From Pseudomonas palmensis (GTDB lineage: Bacteria > Pseudomonadota > Gammaproteobacteria > Pseudomonadales > Pseudomonadaceae), in contig NZ_JAFKEC010000030.1 of assembly GCF_017848315.1 (NCBI RefSeq), positions 1 through 59,853 on the forward strand: 59,853 bases of DNA, given 5' to 3'. Shown piece by piece: positions 7,717 to 15,547 of this stretch. Each line of letters starts with the position of its first letter. The stretch's first letter is position 1. The translations under genes were made by a program, and so were the position numbers. The notes below the pieces were generated by a model. That model saw only the letters and a list, made by a program, of their open reading frames with translations, searched no databases and was not told where the DNA came from.

Positions 7717-9102
7717 TTATGGGTGATCTTCGTAAAAAAGGCTTTTGACGCCGTGACTGTAAAAACAAGTCGGTTTGTTTATACCCTCTTGCTCACGGAA
7801 TGTGCTACTCCACGGGGCGTGAGCACATGTTTTAGAGTCAGTAACTTGTGACTGCGCTTGGCATGCGCCTATGAAAGGGCACTTAACGCTAGGTATATCA
7901 CTAGTTCTCCTTGTAGTGCCATCTGACTTAAGATGAAGCTGCACGTAGTGAAATGCCGATTGAAGAATAGAAAGAGCCACTTCATCCACAGCATTGACGA
8001 TGGCAGGATCTCCAATTAGACTGATCTCCGCCTTATTGTTTTGCTTCTCTTGGCATATCCATTGGGGAACCAAACTTGCGATTTTTCTAAAGAACGTCTC
8101 GTGTGAAGTAATGTGCATAAAGCCCAGCTCCATAAGTGGAGAGGTGCATCTTTTTTCGAAAGAGATCGAAACAAAATCAAGATATTTTTCAACTCCACCT
8201 TGAAGGGAGGAAGATCCGCTAAAATTACGAATCATATTGGGCATGACTTGATTTTTTAGATCGCTCTTAAAACCTTCGAGGCCCTGCTTGAGCGTAAGTA
8301 TGTAGTTGCAGAAGCCCTCAGAAGTAGTAGTTTTAAATGACTTAAGCATTCTGCATGCGCGAAGCAATCCCTTGCCAGGGGCTATTTCTAATAGCGCGCA
8401 AACTCCTAATATTAAACGTTCGTATAAACTGGTTTTTCTACCAACAAGATAGTCAATCAGATGCTGAAATAACAGGTAAGGGTAAGGTGGGGTGTGTTCA
8501 TCTAGGTCATCCCATGCGCCAATTTTTCGCCTAATTTCTCGATCAATTTCATAGGCAATTCCTTCTGTAATTAAATTAATTCCTATTTCCAAAGTGAATT
8601 CATATGAGCTGCCGTAGTATGAGATTAACTCAACATCTATGCGCGTCATGCTGAATGTGTCAAACTCATAATCAAAAAGTCTCAAAGGCACCTCTTGAGT
8701 ATTTGGTGCGCTAAATTTCCATAGCTTTATTTTTGATTCAGAAGATGGGCGTTCTCCGATTACTCTCCCTTGCAATAGGCTGTAGACTTTAAGAATGGAT
8801 TCCGTGTTTTCAGATAGATGATTTTTTGGTTCGTAAATTCCATGCTTATTCGTGCCTCTCATGAATTCAAAAAATAAATTAAATCCATTGAATAAAAATA
8901 CGACACCAGAAGGTGTTGATATGTTGTGCAAGTAATGAATGTATTCATGAACATGAACCGGGAGTGCTGCGTCCCATGGTTGCCTGTTTGAAGGGAGTAA
9001 ATCGGCAGATTCTACTGTGCGAGTGAAGAGTGAGTTGGGATTGAATCCTCCTAGTTTTTGGTGGCTAAATTGCTCCAGTTGCAGAAAATCTGAATATTTC
9101 AT
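7717..9102 (-). CDS. AT-rich orphan gene: HEXXH metallopeptidase-like protein with C-terminal cysteine cluster
   Basis: 461 aa, not recognised as a named family. Residues 52-56 read HEYIH within PVHVHEYIHYLHN, the zinc-binding motif of metallopeptidases, and a second motif LITEGIAYEID (Glu180, Glu185) has the position and shape of the third-ligand glutamate helix of gluzincins. The C-terminal 60 residues carry four cysteines (Cys408, 414, 426, 446; KCPFIGAC, CAHAPW, PTCFYSHG), perhaps a second metal site. No signal peptide, so probably cytoplasmic. GC content and codon usage are strikingly lower than the rest of the window, indicating separate recent acquisition. It lies near the integrase end of the island, a typical cargo position; a defence or toxin role is possible but unproven. 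Confidence 0.7.
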   Translation of the reverse strand: MKYSDFLQLEQFSHQKLGGFNPNSLFTRTVESADLLPSNRQPWDAALPVHVHEYIHYLHNISTPSGVVFLFNGFNLFFEFMRGTNKHGIYEPKNHLSENTESILKVYSLLQGRVIGERPSSESKIKLWKFSAPNTQEVPLRLFDYEFDTFSMTRIDVELISYYGSSYEFTLEIGINLITEGIAYEIDREIRRKIGAWDDLDEHTPPYPYLLFQHLIDYLVGRKTSLYERLILGVCALLEIAPGKGLLRACRMLKSFKTTTSEGFCNYILTLKQGLEGFKSDLKNQVMPNMIRNFSGSSSLQGGVEKYLDFVSISFEKRCTSPLMELGFMHITSHETFFRKIASLVPQWICQEKQNNKAEISLIGDPAIVNAVDEVALSILQSAFHYVQLHLKSDGTTRRTSDIPSVKCPFIGACQAQSQVTDSKTCAHAPWSSTFREQEGINKPTCFYSHGVKSLFYEDHP

Positions 9103-9439
9103 ATATGCTACCTATGCTCCTATGAGTGGAATTTCAAGATCTCGTCGCAGGTGCGGAATGGATTGGTATCTACGACGGAGTTAGGCAAAAGACCTCGAAC
9201 GAAATATTGTGCATGTTGAATGAGGATAGAAACCACTTTTCAGAACTAGTAAAGCTATTTGGCATGCTAAGTTTAACCGCTACTCATTAAGGCAGCAGAG
9301 TGTCGGTTGCTGCCGCCGGGGATGCCTGCTTTTCCGCCTCCATTCGCCATGCAAAACCCAGTCAGATTGAATGCAAGTCAATGGGTTCGTCGAGTGCACA
9401 CGTGTGGTCACGTAGATACAATGATTTAGCTTAATGCAC
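9103..9439. other. Intergenic region between metallopeptidase and zinc/HTH genes
   Basis: About 340 bases with no convincing gene. On the plus strand a GTG-started frame at 9126-9290 encodes 54 residues with protein-like composition (for example AEWIGIYDGVRQKTSNEI) but has no ribosome binding site, so it may be a gene remnant. The region must hold the promoter of the 7717-9102 gene, which starts at its left edge. Confidence 0.35.
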
Positions 9440-10381
9440 TCACGCTTTCGGCAGTCTAAAACAATCAGGAATTGAACGAATAGCTTTGGATACTGCTTGG
9501 CGCTCGATCTCCAGTCTGCGAGCAATTTCTGATTGGTTGAAGCCGAGTTTTTGCAGTACGAGGATTTGCTTTCTTCGGTCTGTCAGCTTTACGTCCACCA
9601 TTAGTCGAGCGAGATTTCTTAGCTCCGCTTCGTCCGCTAGGTGTAGGGTTTGGCTAAGCATGTATCGAAAGATATACGCGTCGACGAACTCGTCACCTGA
9701 CTTTGCCTTAGGCTCTGCTCGTATCGCGCATTGTCTGCTCAATCTGGCCAGCTCTAGGTCGAACTGTGCTACAGATCTCATTGCTTGCCTGTATGCCGGG
9801 TTCCAGCGTCCATCTGGTGTCTTTGGGCGGTGGGTGGTGCAGTACAGGTTGCTCAGGCGTAGGTGTTCATCAAGGTCACGCTGACCTTCACCTTCTGCGA
9901 ACAATGCTAGCTCTGCTCGCGCGCCGCAGAATCTACAAAACCCCTTCAAGCGTTGACCGTTCAAACCGTCCATATCCTTGGTATACGGCTGCTTGCGCTT
10001 ACATGCCAGCACCAGTTCTATCAATGTCTCAAGCGTCGCAATGAAGCAGCGATCATCCCCCGACTGCTTGTCGTGAGTCAGAACAAAAGCTCGTAGCAGC
10101 TGACGCTGTAGGCGGACCATAGCGGCAATGCCAACAAGCTGGATAATCGCGCTGAACGCTACATTCGTTCCTGCCCCGGGTATATGGCCCTGATAACGCG
10201 ATGAAAGCGTTTCGGCGTATGACGCCACGGCAGGGTCGATAAGCTCTTCGACCAGACGAACGATCGGATAGCGTTTAGATGCTGTGGAGTAGGGCTCCCA
10301 GCGATCAAGGAATCGGTGAAGGGCCTCTGCGACGGAGGCATCACACCCCTCCCAAATAGCTATGGTTGTTTGTTTTTTCAT
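9440..10381 (-). CDS. Island regulator candidate: zinc-knuckle protein with C-terminal HTH
   Basis: 313 aa. The C-terminal 45 residues form a sigma-region-4-like HTH (LTDRRKQILVLQKLGFNQSE followed by IARRLEIERQAVSKAI), so it is likely DNA-binding. The middle has CRFCG (Cys149, Cys152) and YCTTH (Cys181, His184), probably one zinc site. I do not recognise the family. The start at 10381 is preferred over ATG 10390 because the 62-bp control region just upstream is repeated elsewhere in the island and the repeat ends exactly at this ATG. The gene is divergent from the AlpA-like gene; three GGCAC motifs with 10-bp period lie between them and are candidate operators. No Shine-Dalgarno is visible, so the transcript may be leaderless. 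Confidence 0.7.
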   Translation of the reverse strand: MKKQTTIAIWEGCDASVAEALHRFLDRWEPYSTASKRYPIVRLVEELIDPAVASYAETLSSRYQGHIPGAGTNVAFSAIIQLVGIAAMVRLQRQLLRAFVLTHDKQSGDDRCFIATLETLIELVLACKRKQPYTKDMDGLNGQRLKGFCRFCGARAELALFAEGEGQRDLDEHLRLSNLYCTTHRPKTPDGRWNPAYRQAMRSVAQFDLELARLSRQCAIRAEPKAKSGDEFVDAYIFRYMLSQTLHLADEAELRNLARLMVDVKLTDRRKQILVLQKLGFNQSEIARRLEIERQAVSKAIRSIPDCFRLPKA

Positions 10382-10440
10382 GTCAACCATTCTAGCCAAT
10401 CATTCTGTCGAAGCAAAGGGCACCTAGAGGCACGATCAGG
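10379..10440 (-). promoter_or_regulatory. Divergent control region, copy A
   Basis: Read on the minus strand, this 62-base segment matches 15361-15422 at 51 of 62 positions without gaps. Shared blocks include CCTGATCGTGCC, AGAATGATTGGCTAG and GGTTGACATG. Read on the plus strand it holds GGCAC three times at exact 10-bp intervals, the last two joined as GGCACGATCAGGCAC. A possible sigma-70 promoter for the leftward gene is TTGCTT, 16 bases, TAGAAT. GTGACTGAT just outside is also shared with copy B. Confidence 0.65.
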
Positions 10441-10472
10441 CACACATTCGCTGTGACTGATAGGGCCTAGCT

Positions 10473-10691
10473 ATGCATTCATCGAGCAAAAAACTAATCG
10501 ACAAAAAGACACTCCTGGCGATGATCCCGCTGTGTGAGCGCACGATCTATAACTTTGAAATGAAGGGGAAATTTCCACGTCGAATTGCGGTGAGTAGCCG
10601 CAAGGTCGTGTGGGATTTAGCCGAGGTAGAGGAGTGGATTGATACATGCAGGGAGTCCGGCCCCGCTCCTAGGCCAGGAATGGCAGTCTGA
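10473..10691 (+). CDS. AlpA-family transcriptional regulator / excisionase-like protein
   Basis: 72 aa with the AlpA/MerR-type winged HTH pattern (KKTLLAMIPLCERTIYNFEM, then KGKFPRRIAVSSRKVVWDL and AEVEEWI). Such proteins act as recombination directionality factors or activate integrase and transfer genes in P4-like elements. It starts the rightward operon of the divergent region; the replication gene begins three bases after its stop, so translation is probably coupled. It is a good candidate for the protein that binds the GGCAC repeats, but this is inference. Confidence 0.82.
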   Translation: MHSSSKKLIDKKTLLAMIPLCERTIYNFEMKGKFPRRIAVSSRKVVWDLAEVEEWIDTCRESGPAPRPGMAV

Positions 10692-10694
10692 GCG

Positions 10695-12173
10695 GTGGGG
10701 TTCAGGCCTGAGACAAGGTCGACATCGCGTCCTTACTCAGACACTGCAAACGGCCTTGTAGAGCTGAATAGCGCAAGTTTACAGCTTGCGCTTTTCAGTT
10801 CTCAGGACGAAGCGCAGATGTATCACGATATGACGAGAGCCGGTTTTTTTTCGTTGCTCGTCGACTCCCAAGGTGAAAAGCGCCAGTCTTCTCATCGTTT
10901 GGCTGATATGCCAAAAGTGCTCAGTTTGTTGGACAAAAAACGTGACACTTGGATGTCCCAGGCAGAGTTCATCCGACCCAATCGGCGCGTCGTTAATCTT
11001 CTGCGGCTTGGCCTGCTGTTCGCCGACCTCGACACCTACCGCGTGCCCGCGCTGGCTGGGCGAGCGCCTGACCAACTGGCCGCGTCCGTCCTATACTTCT
11101 GCGCCGAAGAGGGCTTGCCGCCGCCGTCCGTGCTGATCTACAGCGGTCGGGGCATACAGGCCAAGTGGTTGCTGGAGGGCACCATTCCACGACAGGCCCT
11201 ACCCCGCTGGAACGCCTGCCAACGCTACCTTGTGGATCGCCTCGCGCACGTCGGGGCCGACCCAATGGCCAAGGACGCCAGCCGCGTGCTGCGCACCGTG
11301 GAGACGGTCAATAGCAAGAGCGGGGAAGTCTGTCGCGTGGTTCATGTCCAGAGCGGCGCAGACGGCGAACCGATCCGCTACAACTTCGAGTATCTGGCCG
11401 AGACGCTGCTACCGACGGCACGCTGGACAATCGAGCAGCAGCGGCAGGAACAGGCCGAGCAGCGCGAGCGGCGCGCCACGAAAAAGCCTTTCCTTCTGGT
11501 GCCCGGCGGCAAGGCCGACAATCTGCGCGGGTTCTCCGGCAGACAGCTCGCATGGGATCGCCTCGAAGACCTGCGCAAGCTCGCTGAGCTGCGCGGCGGC
11601 GTCAGCGAAGGCAGCCGGATGCAGCACTTGTTTTGGCGGCTGAATTTCCTGCTGCTGTCAGGGGCGACCAACAGCAAGCAGATGTACCACGAGGCGGCCG
11701 CGCTGGCCCGCGAGCTTGACCCGCAATGGAATAGCCGCTCGAAAGAGCTTATGACGCTGTTCAGCAGGGCCAAAGCCTATGAGGCCGGGGAAAAGATTAG
11801 CTTTGGTGGTAAGGACTACGCGCCGCTCTACACGCCACGAAACGACACGCTTATCAACTTGTTCGGGATCACCACCGACGAACAGCGTCAGCTTAAAACC
11901 ATCGTCAGCCAGGCCGAGGCCGCGGAACGGCACAGGAAGCGCGAGGAACGCCGCAGACGCGCTTCCGGTGCGGTAGACCGGGAAGCCTACCTTGAAGCTG
12001 CGAACTCCAAGCAGGCGAAGGCACAGTCCCTCAGGCGCGAGGGCTTGAGCGTGCGGGCCATCGCTAAGCAAATGGCTGTATCAGTCATGGCGGTTTCTAG
12101 ATACATAAACGCACCGGCGAGTCAGTGTACCAAGTCCGTGCGTATTACTAATGGCGAAGCCCCCGCGCATTAG
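10695..12173 (+). CDS. Replication protein with primase-polymerase-like domain and C-terminal HTH
   Basis: 492 aa from a GTG start. LLFADLDTY (Asp111, Asp113) looks like the DxD metal-binding motif of archaeo-eukaryotic-type primases, followed by IYSGRGIQAKWLL and SRVLRTVETVNSKSG, which resemble the later motifs of RepB/PrimPol-like enzymes of plasmids and islands. A basic linker (about residues 400-440) leads to a resolvase-like HTH (LRREGLSVRAIAKQMAVSVM). Probably primes or initiates replication of the excised element. Its last codons overlap the first of three direct repeats that continue downstream and may be its binding sites. An internal ATG near codon 42 is an alternative start. Confidence 0.72.
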   Translation: MGFRPETRSTSRPYSDTANGLVELNSASLQLALFSSQDEAQMYHDMTRAGFFSLLVDSQGEKRQSSHRLADMPKVLSLLDKKRDTWMSQAEFIRPNRRVVNLLRLGLLFADLDTYRVPALAGRAPDQLAASVLYFCAEEGLPPPSVLIYSGRGIQAKWLLEGTIPRQALPRWNACQRYLVDRLAHVGADPMAKDASRVLRTVETVNSKSGEVCRVVHVQSGADGEPIRYNFEYLAETLLPTARWTIEQQRQEQAEQRERRATKKPFLLVPGGKADNLRGFSGRQLAWDRLEDLRKLAELRGGVSEGSRMQHLFWRLNFLLLSGATNSKQMYHEAAALARELDPQWNSRSKELMTLFSRAKAYEAGEKISFGGKDYAPLYTPRNDTLINLFGITTDEQRQLKTIVSQAEAAERHRKREERRRRASGAVDREAYLEAANSKQAKAQSLRREGLSVRAIAKQMAVSVMAVSRYINAPASQCTKSVRITNGEAPAH

Positions 12174-12340
12174 ACGGTGTCCTGTCCGAGCTGATGCTCA
12201 GGGTGTTCAAAGTCCGTGCGTATTACTAATGGCAGAGTCTTCCGCACTTTTGATCAAGGCTGTCTGGGGGCGTCGTTCTGATGGAGTACCGGTAGGGGGC
12301 TTTCCTAAAGGGTGAGCTGAGACAAGTCCGTGCGTACTAC
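12132..12340 (+). repeat. Three direct repeats downstream of the replication gene (iteron candidates)
   Basis: AAGTCCGTGCGTATTACTAA followed by TGGC is present at 12132-12155 and again identically at 12210-12233; a shorter diverged copy (AAGTCCGTGCGTACTAC) is at 12324-12340. Spacing is 78 and 114 bases. The first copy lies inside the end of the replication gene. No gene occupies 12174-12396. Direct repeats beside a Rep gene suggest an origin, though the spacing is longer than in classical iteron plasmids. Confidence 0.6.
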
Positions 12341-12365
12341 TTAGATTTGGTGTCTCCGGAAAACA

Positions 12366-12391
12366 AACCCCCGCACTCTGGCGGGGGATTG
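12366..12391 (-). terminator. Terminator downstream of the trb block
   Basis: CCCCCGC and GCGGGGG flank a short loop (CCCCCGCACTCTGGCGGGGG, 12368-12387). On the minus strand the stem is followed by TTTGTTTT, so it would end the leftward trb transcript just past the 106-aa gene. Confidence 0.65.
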
Positions 12392-12396
12392 TAGGG

Positions 12397-12717
12397 TCAG
12401 CGGTTGCCGGGAGAGTCGAGCCTTTGGGCTTCCTGCGCCGCTCGGATCGCCATCAGAATTTGCTGGGCTTGAGCTGCATTGCTCTTGCTACCAAGCAGTG
12501 GGAGGCGATTCAGGTGTTGCACTCCGGAAAACATATGAAAGGAAGCCGAAAGGGCCAGCGGGCTAACTCGAAGCTGCAACGCGGTACATTGTCGATCCAG
12601 TCTATCGAGCAATGGCCCGTAGCCTTTGCTTCGTAGCCAGCGGCCGAACGCCCACATGGCAATGGCCAAGGTGGAGGCGAGTACGACGAATACAGCGAAC
12701 ATCAGAATGCTATTCAT
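12397..12717 (-). CDS. Small membrane protein downstream of trbL
   Basis: 106 aa with one N-terminal membrane segment (ILMFAVFVVLASTLAIAMWAF) and a basic soluble tail. It begins three bases after the trbL stop and ends the leftward operon. I do not recognise it; its position suggests an accessory transfer or exclusion role, but TrbM, the next protein in RP4, is larger and dissimilar in visible features. Confidence 0.6.
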   Translation of the reverse strand: MNSILMFAVFVVLASTLAIAMWAFGRWLRSKGYGPLLDRLDRQCTALQLRVSPLALSASFHMFSGVQHLNRLPLLGSKSNAAQAQQILMAIRAAQEAQRLDSPGNR

Positions 12718-12719
12718 GG

Positions 12720-14300
12720 TTATTTCTCTGGCTGGTCATTGCTTGAGGTTATGCTCGAAACGTCGGTGCGACCAGGATTCGAGCTGGTGTTCGTATCTGG
12801 TCGAATGACATTGGATTCCATACCTGGGGCTTCCGCAGCCGGCGCTGCGGATTTGAGCGAACTGGAGTCACCGTGAGCTGGCTGTGGAAGACCGGAGCCA
12901 AGCGACGCTGAGTGTGCATTCTCCATGCCCGGGACTGTCATCGAGGCGATTACGCCAAGCGCTTTTGCACCACCATTGACCGCATGGGACAGTGCGTTGC
13001 CGGAACTAACAGCTCCCCTTTTCGGTGTTGCTTTCTGATCATTGTCATCGCCGCTCTGCGTGGCCTTCCCGGCCTGCTTAGCGGCCTGCTGGGTGCCGCT
13101 GCTGGGGGGAGCCGATTGGGTAGCTGCGCCACCGCCAGTTTTCACGCCTGCGGAGCTGGCCGTCTTGGCAACTGCACCGCCGCCAGTGTTGGCCCCGACG
13201 CCAATTGGGGTACCGCCACCTACAGACGGAGCGGCACCACCGGCGGAGCTTGCACCGGCAAAGCTGGAGTTGATCGCCCCTGCGAGACCACCCCCGGCAC
13301 CCGCTGCACCGGCACCGGCTGCACCACTGCTGCCAGCAGCGCCGAGAGCACCGGCAGCAGCAGGAGCGGCCGCCCCAGCCGTGGCGATAGTGGCGATTGC
13401 CGCCGCTGCACCGGCAGCACCGGCGGCCGCCATACCACCGATGGCTGATCCGCCACCCATCGACGAGCCGCTAATCATGCCGCCGATCAGGTCGGGAATA
13501 GTCTTTGTCAGATAGCAGCACACCAAGGCCAGACCGACCATCGTCATCAACGACGCTTCGTCATTGGTGTAGGCGGCCAACCACTGCTTGGCCGACTGAA
13601 CGATCAGGCCGACGATCAGCGTTAAGACGAACAGCTTGGCTCCGATTGCGACGGTGAAACGCATTGGGGCGATTGCAAAATCACGCGTCCATTGTGACCC
13701 GCCAAAGCCAAAGAACAACACCGAAGCATTGATGATGACGTAAGACTCTACGAGCGTTACGAACATGAATGCAGCGATGAAGGCGAAACACGCCAATACA
13801 AGGATTGCGCATACTGCGATCAGAAGTCCTTTGGCCGGAGAAAACACTGATATGCCCTTCACCATGGTGCGGCCAAAATCCAGCGCAACCGCCAGCATAT
13901 CGCCGGGTTCTAACGCGCGCCCGAGGCCGCTAGCAGATGCCGCCGCATTGCGGAAACTATCGACAATGGCAGATGACCACTCCACCGAGTATTTCATTAC
14001 AGCAAGAAAGAAGCCGACCACCAGGACGAAGCGCAGCAGCTCGCCGACAATCTCGCCGAAGTCGGCTTGCTTCATTACCAGAGGCATGAACGTCCAGATG
14101 AACTGAATCGAGGCCAACAGCCAGAATAATCTGATCGCGTAGTCATACAGCTTTCCTGACCACTGGTGCGACTGCTACAAAACGAGGTCGAGTAGGCCCT
14201 GGACCGAAGTGTCGGCATGGGAAAGGTCGGTCGCGGCCATAGCATCTCCGCTCACGAATACACTCGCCAAGACGAGGAAGAACAGTAGGCGACGATCCAT
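12720..14300 (-). pseudogene. trbL: Conjugative transfer protein TrbL (VirB6-like), interrupted by an amber codon
   Basis: The frame runs from ATG 14300 to the stop at 12720. It begins with a signal-like sequence MDRRLLFFLVLASVFV, reaches an in-frame TAG at 14175-14177 (codon 42, within DLVL*QSHQWSG), and then continues open through six or so membrane segments (residues 60-260), a glycine/alanine-rich stretch and a hydrophilic tail, as expected of P-type TrbL. Family members are polytopic channel components of the inner-membrane T4SS complex. A TTG at 14117 could restart translation but would lose the signal region. Unless suppressed or a base error, the protein is truncated. It lies in the order trbJ-trbK-trbL, as in RP4 Tra2. 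Confidence 0.82.
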
Positions 14301-14302
14301 AG

Positions 14303-14485
14303 CTAGTACCCCTTAACGCCGCCGCGAGTGTTCGGGCGTGCTTCAAACGAGGCATCAGCGTCGCGCTGTTGCTGCTCCGCCACCGATGTACATTCGCTGT
14401 TGCGTTGAACCGCCACGGTGACCATAGAACCGATTAGTGCAGAGCCGGAGCAGATCAACGCGATGAGCCATTTCGAAATAGTCAT
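14303..14485 (-). CDS. TrbK-position small protein whose tail copies the TrbJ C terminus
   Basis: 60 aa: an N-terminal membrane segment (SKWLIALICSGSALIGSMVT), then a short soluble region ending FEARPNTRGGVKGY. The last 14 residues match the end of TrbJ (FEARKNTRGGVKGY), and the DNA is 84% identical over 44 bases (14305-14348 against 14490-14533). It occupies the place of trbK, whose product in RP4 is a small membrane-anchored entry-exclusion lipoprotein. No lipobox cysteine is obvious, so TrbK function is inferred from position only. Two bases separate it from trbL and two from trbJ. Confidence 0.65.
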   Translation of the reverse strand: MTISKWLIALICSGSALIGSMVTVAVQRNSECTSVAEQQQRDADASFEARPNTRGGVKGY

Positions 14486-14487
14486 TC

Positions 14488-15327
14488 TCAGTACCCCTTT
14501 ACGCCGCCGCGTGTATTTTTGCGCGCTTCAAACTGCTGTTCGGTAGCTTCGCTGGCTGCTGTACGGTCACCCTGTTGAGCCAGATAGTTGCCCTGCATGT
14601 TGATTTGCGTAGCCACCAGATCGCGCAACTTTTGCAACTGCTGTACGTTCTGCGAGGCTATTTCGTTGCCCGCCTGAAGTGCTTGCATCCGGCCCATAGC
14701 CGACTGTGAACGGGTCATCATGTGGTCAAGCTGCTCGCCCTCAGACTCAAAGGTGCTGGTATTGAGGTTCGCCGCTTCTAGCGCAGCTTTCACGTTATCG
14801 CGGCCTTGCTCAGACCACGTCTGATAACGATCTTGTGTCGGTGACTCAGCCGAGTTGGCAGCTTGATTCAGGTACGAATTGAAGCCGGGGAAAGCCGTGT
14901 TGAACTGCGAATCCATGTTCTGGATTTGGCGGCCCAACGCCTGCGAGCGGTCGTAGACGTTCATCACGTTTTTAAGATCAGCAGCGATACTGCCGAACAT
15001 CGAATCAGGCAAGCCCGTGCCCTGCGTGATCATGCTTTGATACTGCTGCATCTGGGTTTGCAGTTGCTCGGCGGTGTTCAGAGCCGTGTTAACCGCCTCA
15101 GCATACTCAAAAATTTGCTGATAGAACGTTGAGCAGTTCGAGCAGTAGATTGCATAGGCCGGGGCCGGGGCGATGTATACGGCCATCGCTATAAAAGCGG
15201 CTCCGACTATTTTGGTGCTATAGGCCGCTTGGCGTAGGAGTTTTTGGAGCGGAGAAGCGGGTGTTTCGTTCGAGATGTATTCTGACAGCGTTTTGTCTTT
15301 GAATCGGGCTGCGAATATATTACGCAT
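14488..15327 (-). CDS. trbJ: P-type conjugative transfer protein TrbJ (VirB5-like)
   Basis: 279 aa. A cytoplasmic N-terminal stretch leads to a hydrophobic segment and signal cleavage region (AAFIAMAVYIAPAPAYAIYC), then CSNCS and long coiled helices (YAEAVNTALNTAEQLQTQMQ), characteristic of TrbJ/VirB5 proteins, which sit at the pilus tip or periplasmic part of the mating apparatus and influence recipient recognition. ATG 15327 has GAGG eight bases upstream. First gene of a leftward trbJ-K-L operon driven from the control region that shares sequence with the one before alpA. No trbB-I genes accompany it. Confidence 0.85.
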   Translation of the reverse strand: MRNIFAARFKDKTLSEYISNETPASPLQKLLRQAAYSTKIVGAAFIAMAVYIAPAPAYAIYCSNCSTFYQQIFEYAEAVNTALNTAEQLQTQMQQYQSMITQGTGLPDSMFGSIAADLKNVMNVYDRSQALGRQIQNMDSQFNTAFPGFNSYLNQAANSAESPTQDRYQTWSEQGRDNVKAALEAANLNTSTFESEGEQLDHMMTRSQSAMGRMQALQAGNEIASQNVQQLQKLRDLVATQINMQGNYLAQQGDRTAASEATEQQFEARKNTRGGVKGY

Positions 15328-15360
15328 ATGATTGACCTCGATCAGTCACTATTATTCGTG

Positions 15361-15422
15361 CCTGATCGTGCCCCGATATGCCAGTTGCATCGATAGAATG
15401 ATTGGCTAGTTAGGTTGACATG
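15361..15422 (+). promoter_or_regulatory. Divergent control region, copy B
   Basis: A plus-strand match (51/62) to copy A. It lies upstream of trbJ on its left; on its right, the promoter-like part TTGCAT, 16 bases, TAGTTA and the conserved GGTTGACATG lead into a 14-codon frame (15420-15464) instead of a full gene. The GGCAC motifs (read on the minus strand GGCAT, GGCAC, GGCAC at 10-bp period) face trbJ. The trb operon is therefore probably controlled by the same island protein that controls alpA-rep. Confidence 0.65.
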
Positions 15423-15464
15423 GACGATATCGACTGTGATGAATGTCGCTGTGGTTCGCCCTAA
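15420..15464 (+). CDS. Fourteen-codon open frame after control region B
   Basis: MDDIDCDECRCGSP followed by TAA, starting at the ATG that corresponds exactly to the start codon of the zinc/HTH gene in copy A. It may be a leader peptide, the stub of a deleted gene, or not translated. The cysteine and aspartate content is unusual. No ribosome binding site is visible and the next gene on the right is on the other strand. Confidence 0.25.
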   Translation: MDDIDCDECRCGSP

Positions 15465-15480
15465 AAATAATTAAACGCCA

Positions 15481-15505
15481 GACTGACCGTGATTTTCGGT
15501 CAGTC
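15481..15505. terminator. Hairpin downstream of traK and of control region B
   Basis: GACTGACCG (15481-15489), a seven-base loop, CGGTCAGTC (15497-15505): a perfect 9-bp stem. On the minus strand it is followed by TGGCGTTTAATTATTTTT, so it may end traK transcription; on the plus strand it would close a short transcript starting from control region B. Confidence 0.5.
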
Positions 15506-15547
15506 GGCACTGATCGTGTCCCAGGTAGGCACAGAAACTCATAAATT

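Noticed and set aside
9126..9290. 54-codon GTG-started frame with protein-like composition
   Set aside because: No ribosome binding site, a stop codon directly before it and no recognised similarity; kept only as a note on the intergenic region.
12132..12340. Possible CRISPR array
   Set aside because: Only three repeats, one degenerate, with unequal spacing of 55 and 90 bases between copies, one overlapping a gene, and no cas gene.
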